9,658 bases of DNA from Campylobacterota bacterium (GTDB taxonomy: Bacteria; Campylobacterota; Campylobacteria; Campylobacterales; SZUA-545), in NCBI GenBank assembly GCA_003561815.1, contig PWVP01000171.1, positions 1-9,658 of the forward strand, in the 5' to 3' direction. The notes under the pieces were generated by a model. That model saw nothing but the letters and a program-made list of their open reading frames with translations, did not search any database and was not told where the DNA came from. Within the stretch, counting starts at the first letter, position 1. Every line of letters starts with the position of its first letter. Positions 7,701 through 9,658 of this stretch are shown piece after piece. The translations under genes and the position numbers were made by a program.

Positions 7701-8240
7701 CTTTTGGGTCAGGATACCCACCGGCTTGCCTGATGCGATCACGATCGCCGCGCTGTGGTTGTGGCGACCCATCTGGGCCATGCACTCGCCTAGCGACATC
7801 TGCGGATCGACACTCAGTGCATGAAGCCCGCGAATCAGCTCGCCCACACTCTGAGACTGGGCCAACATCTGCGGATCGAGACTGGCAGCCAGATCGCTAT
7901 AGCTCACAATCCCGCAAAGCTGGCCCGACTGGTCAATCAGGCAGATGTGTTCGCTGCGATTGCGGATCGCTTTGAGACCATCGAGCACACTAGCACTCGG
8001 ATCAAGGGTGGCCACACGGGGCAGCTCCAAATCGGCCAGCGGGGCCTGGAGATCCCGGTTCTGGTACTCAAGCAGCATGGAGGAGAGCAGGATACTATAG
8101 CCCCACTCCTCGATCACCACCACATCACGGATGTTGTGATCCTGCATCGTTTTAATCGCTTCAGCGAGGGTGGCCGAAGCGGCCAGGGTGATCACACGCT
8201 TAGTCGCGATACTCTCAATCTTTGGAAAAAACAAACTCAC
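1776..8240 (-). CDS. Giant hybrid histidine kinase: 4xCBS-9xPAS-HisKA-HATPase-REC-REC-HPt
   Basis: This 2154-aa protein has no signal peptide or membrane span that I can see, so it is probably cytoplasmic. Order by residue: CBS repeats about 6-60, 70-124, 132-188 and 197-251; a short coiled linker; PAS domains about 273-405, 416-535, 546-665, 675-790, 800-918, 928-1048, 1058-1174, 1186-1305 and 1314-1430; HisKA with H1451 in SHEIRTPMN; HATPase with N1564/N1568, DSGIGM (1601-1606) and GGTGLGL (1630-1636); REC1 with D1692/D1693, D1741, S1777 and K1797; REC2 with E1838/D1839, D1882, S1910 and K1932; HPt with H2025 in AHTLKGAAG; and a helical tail of about 75 residues. All catalytic residues of a four-step relay are present. 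CBS pairs in known families bind adenine nucleotides and PAS domains sense redox, gas or small ligands; the ligands here are unknown. The GTG start overlaps the upstream stop (GTGA). A TTG at codon 3 is an alternative start. Confidence 0.95.
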   Translation of the reverse strand: MSLFFPKIESIATKRVITLAASATLAEAIKTMQDHNIRDVVVIEEWGYSILLSSMLLEYQNRDLQAPLADLELPRVATLDPSASVLDGLKAIRNRSEHICLIDQSGQLCGIVSYSDLAASLDPQMLAQSQSVGELIRGLHALSVDPQMSLGECMAQMGRHNHSAAIVIASGKPVGILTQKDVIALLNAQADRKKPVSAYMTQPLQTLDEQASISDALAFCREKRIKLVVITDAQGALSGLISQKELVSLYYNQWFTLLKGHQEELSRLNGELAAQNHTLQTITDEVPGGLMVIDAQGVVTQANKTAAVMLGFEAEAIVGQRAIDFFRCARCGSTDDEGQQRLLCDRHGAEIPLDACEIFRVIETGGSFQGREVLIRSDDRPVVVDFRTKRLGEDGSAVLLFQDVTEEEQSRSSAQKELALFTGGPVAVFVWRPEPGWPVAYASPNTAQVLGFSPDELMDPGFRFADLIHPEDAPRIGQEVSDYLACKQSSWEQYYRLRTKSGEYRWFYDYTDPEYDEQGQPKLIRGYILDQTQERTLQAQTAQDEQRWRFVLEATDQGVWDWDAATDKVFFSSQWKKMLGHEDHEVGDTLEEWKKRVHPDDLEQCLADLQRHFKGETPQYENEHRVLCKDGRYKWILDRGQVVSRDEAGNPLRVIGTHTDVTDQRQMIEHLEEQEAKFRTLFDLYPDATLLIDPQSGLAVQFNPLAHEQLGYTAEEFAKLRIADYEAQESEEEIKRHIQTIMSEGREDFDTRHRRKDGSVMDVRVSVILLEIGAKTYLLAVFRDITEAKEAQKAIAQSEERLGQLAAQSRTVTWEVDARGLYTYVSEVCEAVWGYAPHELIGKKHFYDLHPKEGLEAFKAAVFEAFERRERFSGLINAICHKEGHTVWVATHAFAIEDADGRLIGYRGSDQDVTEKYEAEEALKEARNQYASLVNNIPGITYRCAHDKEWTVHFMSQAVDPITGYEASDFVDNAVRSYASIIHPEDTVKVEDVIGRAVEAHEPWEVIYRVCHKDGSIRWVQERGMASYDPSGHAAYLDGFILDITTQREAQQALEYSEMRFRDVAEASGEYIWEIDTNGRYTFITPAVEPLLGRPVEQILGHSPFEFMPPQEAKRIEAMLAQWAQNAQSWRGMEHISVKPDGTVVTQRVSGMPILSSAGELIGFRGTGRDITAEKEAKEQQDRLTSRLELATGAAGLGIWDYDVSSGHLEWDRGMFAIYGEDPERFTPSVEGWVRSLIPETAEQAQADLARGMKEGGIYESEFAIQRPDGAIRQIRAVAQIWLDETGRTLRVVGINDDITDRVRIQKEIAAQEAKFRGLFELSPVGIAMNDSKTGEFLEFNAAINEPAGYTPEEFKRLSYFDVTPEEYMEDEKRQLESLERTGRYGPFEKEYIRKDGSRYPVLLHGFKTTTPEGREVIWSIIQDVSEIKQAQAAAEAASRAKSEFLANMSHEIRTPMNAVIGLSELLLQTPLNENQQDYLGKIRNSSRMLLGIINDILDYSKIESGKLELEDRGFELNETLSQMATLFGDAASAKGLELLFSIDPNTPQALIGDSLRLSQVLTNLLSNAVKFTPKGGAVKLDIHPLECTADEVTLCFSVEDSGIGMSQEQQTRLFRPFSQADTSTTRKYGGTGLGLVICRRLIEKMGGELSVLSRPQEGSTFSFTLTLPICHELPTTINCPDTRGNRVLIVDDNESARIVVRQMLQHCRYETDEAVSGEEAIEQIVAAERRGEPFDFILMDWKMPGGMDGVQTCEKIAQMHASGELKADQAPILMLSAYKKEEIALPEALSQAFLSKPVTASALYDALLRAEKGEGPIRHRQISNAPSLEGYRILLVEDNEINQEVAIRMLEKSGAEVTLAENGQEAIKAYERQKPDLVLMDLQMPVMDGFEAASTLRRLGFAGPIVALSAAVMQADRTRAKEAGMNDHLAKPIESEELYRTLTHYLQPEDHKLPPAAEVTQAEEVLPRTLPGFDLARGLELFEGDEPFYAKLLLRFRQKLDEEYGLLIEHLKGEQWADAQKMAHTLKGAAGTLCAVEIARLATRIDHGIKEGEAIDSQLTEAMAQAMRDAKDVLGAITLTQKREEGSLQALQNLRHNLVQNEFVEEGVLKEALGYLCNHNLSCEALETLIEQMAFDEALEELDTLLKREGILL
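1777..1795 (-). promoter_or_regulatory. Ribosome binding site of the diguanylate cyclase gene
   Basis: GAGAGGG (1795-1789 on the minus strand) lies nine bases before the ATG at 1779-1777. It is inside the last codons of the hybrid kinase gene. The start and the kinase stop overlap as ATGA, so translational coupling would link cyclase output to kinase synthesis. Confidence 0.65.
1779..2006 (-). other. Uncharacterised helical C-terminal tail of the hybrid kinase
   Basis: Residues about 2079-2154 follow the HPt domain. They are rich in Leu, Glu and Ala and look all-helical, with LxxL-type spacing (LQALQNLRHNL, ALETLIEQM, ALEELDTLL). I recognise no domain. The tail has no phosphoacceptor motif. 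A dimerisation or partner-docking role is possible but only a guess. Confidence 0.5.
2007..2318 (-). other. Domain region: HPt phosphotransfer domain of the hybrid kinase
   Basis: Residues about 1975-2078 form a helical Hpt domain with the acceptor H2025 (codon 2168-2166) in the classic AHTLKGAAGTL motif. In known relays such a domain passes phosphate from a receiver to the receiver of a separate response regulator. The next gene encodes one. Confidence 0.93.
2391..2750 (-). other. Domain region: second receiver (REC2) of the hybrid kinase
   Basis: Residues about 1831-1950: E1838/D1839 in LVEDNEINQ, phosphoacceptor D1882 (codon 2597-2595) in LMDLQMPVMDG, S1910 and K1932 in AKP. It is fully canonical and closest to the HPt domain, so it is the more likely donor to H2025. 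Confidence 0.94.
2811..3185 (-). other. Domain region: first receiver (REC1) of the hybrid kinase
   Basis: Residues about 1686-1810: acidic pair D1692/D1693, phosphoacceptor D1741 (codon 3020-3018) in ILMDWKMP, S1777 and K1797 in SKP. The loop after the aspartate reads MPGGMDG, one residue longer than the usual MPGMDG or MPxMDG. Confidence 0.93.
3231..3923 (-). other. Domain region: HisKA and HATPase core of the hybrid kinase
   Basis: Residues about 1440-1670 are a canonical transmitter. The phosphoacceptor H1451 (codon 3890-3888) sits in FLANMSHEIRTPMN. The ATPase domain has an N box (VLTNLLSNAVKFT), G1 (DSGIGM), F box (LFRPFSQAD) and G2 (GGTGLGL). No catalytic residue is missing. Confidence 0.95.
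4291..6221 (-). repeat. 17-bp direct repeat between PAS4 and PAS9 coding sequences
   Basis: The 17-mer CGAAACTTCGCCTCCTG (plus strand) occurs identically at 4291-4307 and 6205-6221. Both copies encode the QEAKFR segment that opens PAS9 and PAS4. The flanking bases differ, so this is a remnant of PAS domain duplication or a result of codon bias on a conserved peptide, not a mobile repeat. Confidence 0.6.
7200..7259 (-). other. Cys/His cluster in PAS1 of the hybrid kinase (CxxC-x12-CxxH)
   Basis: C328, C331, C344 and H347 form a CxxC-x12-CxxH arrangement inside the first PAS domain, with another cysteine, C356, close by. The spacing resembles the CxxC-x11-CxxC set that binds the oxygen-labile 4Fe-4S cluster in the PAS domain of Staphylococcus NreB. 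A structural zinc site is equally compatible. C356 falls where many unrelated PAS domains carry a C(P/E)-hydrophobic motif before a helix, so it may not be a ligand. Confidence 0.55.
7485..8240 (-). other. Domain region: four CBS repeats (two Bateman pairs) of the hybrid kinase
   Basis: Residues 1-252 hold four successive repeats of the CBS pattern. Each opens with a threonine/leucine-rich strand followed by a helix (TLAEAIKTM, SVLDGLKAI, SLGECMAQM, SISDALAFC). Repeats 2-4 close with a G-[IL]-[VLI]-[ST]-x-x-[DE] block (GIVSYSD, GILTQKD, GLISQKE). Repeat 1 is degenerate: its closing block lacks the glycine and reads SILLSSM. CBS pairs in other proteins bind AMP, ATP, SAM or c-di-AMP, so this module probably senses a nucleotide or energy state. 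The specific ligand cannot be read from the sequence. Confidence 0.85.
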
Positions 8241-8250
8241 TCCTCCTCTT
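8232..8250 (-). promoter_or_regulatory. Ribosome binding site and ambiguous start of the hybrid kinase
   Basis: Read on the minus strand, a strong AGGAGG (8247-8242) sits only one base before the GTG at 8240-8238. It is seven bases before an in-frame TTG at 8234-8232. The GTG makes the common four-base GTGA overlap with the upstream stop and could use the earlier GAGG at 8248-8245. The TTG has ideal Shine-Dalgarno spacing and would shorten the protein by two residues. I cannot decide between them from sequence alone; the effect on the product is trivial. Confidence 0.6.
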
Positions 8251-9658
8251 TTGTCTCGCGCGAAAGCACAATCTCAAAGCATGCACCCTCTTTTTGGTTA
8301 TAGGCCTTCAGGCTGCCGCCCATCTTCTCTTCGATAATCGTCCGCGCCAGCGAAAGCCCGATACCGGTCCCCTCTTCACCCTTGGTGGAGGTAAAGGCAT
8401 CAAAGAGCCTATCTGGCAAAAGCTCTTCAGGGATGCCGCCGCCATTGTCACAAAGGCGCAAACGCACCTGATCGCTGTGCGCCTGCACGGTGATGGTGAT
8501 GAGCGGTTGCTCAGTCGCCCGCTGCTGCAGCGCATCTTTGGCGTTGTTGATGAGATTGAGAATCACCTGCTTAAAAGCGCTGGCATAGCCTGAAACAATC
8601 AGCCCCTGCGACCCTTCGAGGGTGATGGCGATCTGATGTTTCATCAGCTGCGCTTTGAGCAGATCGACCACCTCCCTGGAGGCCTCCAGCGGATCAAAGC
8701 GCTCCTGGGTGCGGCTGGGTTTGTAGAAGTTTCTAAAATCATCAACCGTTTTGGACATAAAGAGCACCTGCTTCATGATGCGATCGACCGAATCGTCAAG
8801 CAGCGCCTGATCGAGCTCATCAAAGGCGTAGGCATCGGGCAGCCCCTGGGCGATCAGGGCGATGGCGTTGATGGGCTGCTTCCACTGGTGGGCGATGGCC
8901 CCGATCATATGGCCCAGCTCGGCCAGCTTGGACTGCTGGATCAAAACCGCCTGCTGCCGTTGCCGCTCATCCTGAAGCCGTTTGAGCTCTGTAAGATCGT
9001 GAAAAACCGCCACAATCACCGTCCGATCGGCGATCCGAATCGATCGCAGCATCGTGAGGATATAGCGCTCCTGACCATCGGAGGTGGTGATGACATCTTC
9101 CAGCTCGATCTGCCCCCTCTTCTGCGCTTGGATAATCTGGGCGCGGATAGTCTCGGGGGTGTTGGCGCGATCGAGGTCGTAGGGGTTGAGTTTGAGCGCC
9201 TCCTCGCGCGGCAGACCGAGCAGGGCGCAACCAGCGTCGTTGATCTCGCTAAAGTTTTGTGGCGTACCGTCCTCTGCCGCCTCGTGCACAAAGATCGCAT
9301 CGGGCACGGCATTAAACAGGACGCGGTATTTCGCCTCGCTCTGCATCCGCAAAGCCACCTCGTGCTCCACCTGCTCAGCCAGTTTTTCGCCAAACGCCCT
9401 GAGTTGCTGCTCGCTCTGTTCGCGCTCGGTCACATCGTGGGCGATAGCGACAAACTCCAGCGGCCCCTCCATGTTCTCTTTGCGCACCATGGTGAGCTCA
9501 AAGTAACGCTGACCCCCGGGCAGATCCAGGCTATAGCGGTGGCCCGATGAGATCCCCTCGGTTTTAGCCTCTGCGATGGCCCGGTGGGTCAGTCTGGCTA
9601 TATCAGGGGGGAGTACCGCTTCGACCGGTTGGCCGATAAACTCTTTGGGCGAGCGATA
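8237..9658 (-). CDS. PAS sensor histidine kinase with variant HQWKQP H-box, 5' end cut by window edge
   Basis: The frame is open from the right edge to the TGA at 8237-8239, with 473 codons visible; the true start and N-terminus lie outside. An ATG at 9490 is internal, because the PAS sequence continues upstream in frame (YRSPKEFIGQPVEAVLPPDI at the edge). Visible residues 1-80 are the C-terminal part of a PAS domain ending in AHDVTE, and about 107-226 form a second PAS domain. The dimerisation/phosphoacceptor region has H257 in AIAHQWKQPINAI. The ATPase domain has N368/N372 in LNLINNAKDAL, DNGGGI (404-409), FDAFTSTK (419-426) and GTGIGL (430-435). There is no receiver domain, so its phosphate must go to another protein: a receiver of the downstream hybrid kinase, the REC-GGDEF protein, or something outside the window. 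Any membrane or periplasmic sensor region would be in the missing part. The HQW(R/K)QP H-box type is common in Campylobacterota. Confidence 0.93.
   Translation of the reverse strand, partial: YRSPKEFIGQPVEAVLPPDIARLTHRAIAEAKTEGISSGHRYSLDLPGGQRYFELTMVRKENMEGPLEFVAIAHDVTEREQSEQQLRAFGEKLAEQVEHEVALRMQSEAKYRVLFNAVPDAIFVHEAAEDGTPQNFSEINDAGCALLGLPREEALKLNPYDLDRANTPETIRAQIIQAQKRGQIELEDVITTSDGQERYILTMLRSIRIADRTVIVAVFHDLTELKRLQDERQRQQAVLIQQSKLAELGHMIGAIAHQWKQPINAIALIAQGLPDAYAFDELDQALLDDSVDRIMKQVLFMSKTVDDFRNFYKPSRTQERFDPLEASREVVDLLKAQLMKHQIAITLEGSQGLIVSGYASAFKQVILNLINNAKDALQQRATEQPLITITVQAHSDQVRLRLCDNGGGIPEELLPDRLFDAFTSTKGEEGTGIGLSLARTIIEEKMGGSLKAYNQKEGACFEIVLSRETKEEE

Noticed and set aside
9488..9490. 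ATG as the start of the first kinase
   Set aside because: The same frame continues without a stop for 56 more codons to the window edge and encodes PAS-like sequence, so the ATG is internal.
8636..9550. 304-codon open frame on the plus strand
   Set aside because: It is antisense to the first kinase, whose H-box, N-box and PAS motifs are unmistakable. No ribosome binding site or domain supports it.
1..9658. CRISPR arrays, tRNA or rRNA genes, insertion sequences, terminators
   Set aside because: Essentially every base is inside one of four coding sequences. I saw no regularly spaced repeats, transposase motifs or hairpin followed by a T run.

Overview
The window is one stretch of a single minus-strand operon with no visible promoter or terminator. 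It encodes signal transduction only. Four genes run right to left: (i) the 3' part of a PAS histidine kinase (8237-9658, cut by the right edge); (ii) a very large hybrid kinase, 2154 aa (1776-8240), with four CBS repeats, nine PAS domains, HisKA, HATPase, two receiver domains, an HPt domain and an uncharacterised helical tail; (iii) a REC-GGDEF diguanylate cyclase (856-1779); and (iv) an exported sugar-binding-type periplasmic protein (1-852, cut by the left edge). The first two junctions are 4-base stop/start overlaps and the third is a 3-base gap, so co-transcription and translational coupling are very likely.

Organism: the genes are compact, moderately GC-rich (judged by eye), and coupled by overlaps. 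The first kinase has the variant H-box AHQWKQP, which I associate mainly with Campylobacterota (Epsilonproteobacteria) and some other Proteobacteria. The CBS-PAS architecture also fits that group. A Gram-negative with a relatively GC-rich genome, perhaps a Sulfurovum/Nitratifractor/Hydrogenimonas-like campylobacterote, is my best guess. This is inference from motifs, not a database match.

How the parts may work together: the hybrid kinase carries every element of a His-Asp-His relay (H1451, then D1741 or D1882, then H2025). It is followed immediately by a stand-alone receiver fused to an active-looking GGDEF domain. The simplest model is that cytoplasmic cues sensed by CBS (adenine nucleotides in known families) and PAS domains are integrated, passed through HPt, and converted into cyclic di-GMP. 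The secreted binding protein could add a periplasmic ligand input, as TorT and LuxP do for their kinases. Its kinase partner would have to be a membrane protein, most plausibly the first, truncated kinase, whose N-terminus lies outside the window.

The most unusual single detail is a CxxC-x12-CxxH cluster in the first PAS domain of the hybrid kinase. It resembles the spacing of the Fe-S cysteines in the NreB PAS oxygen sensor, but with His in the fourth position.
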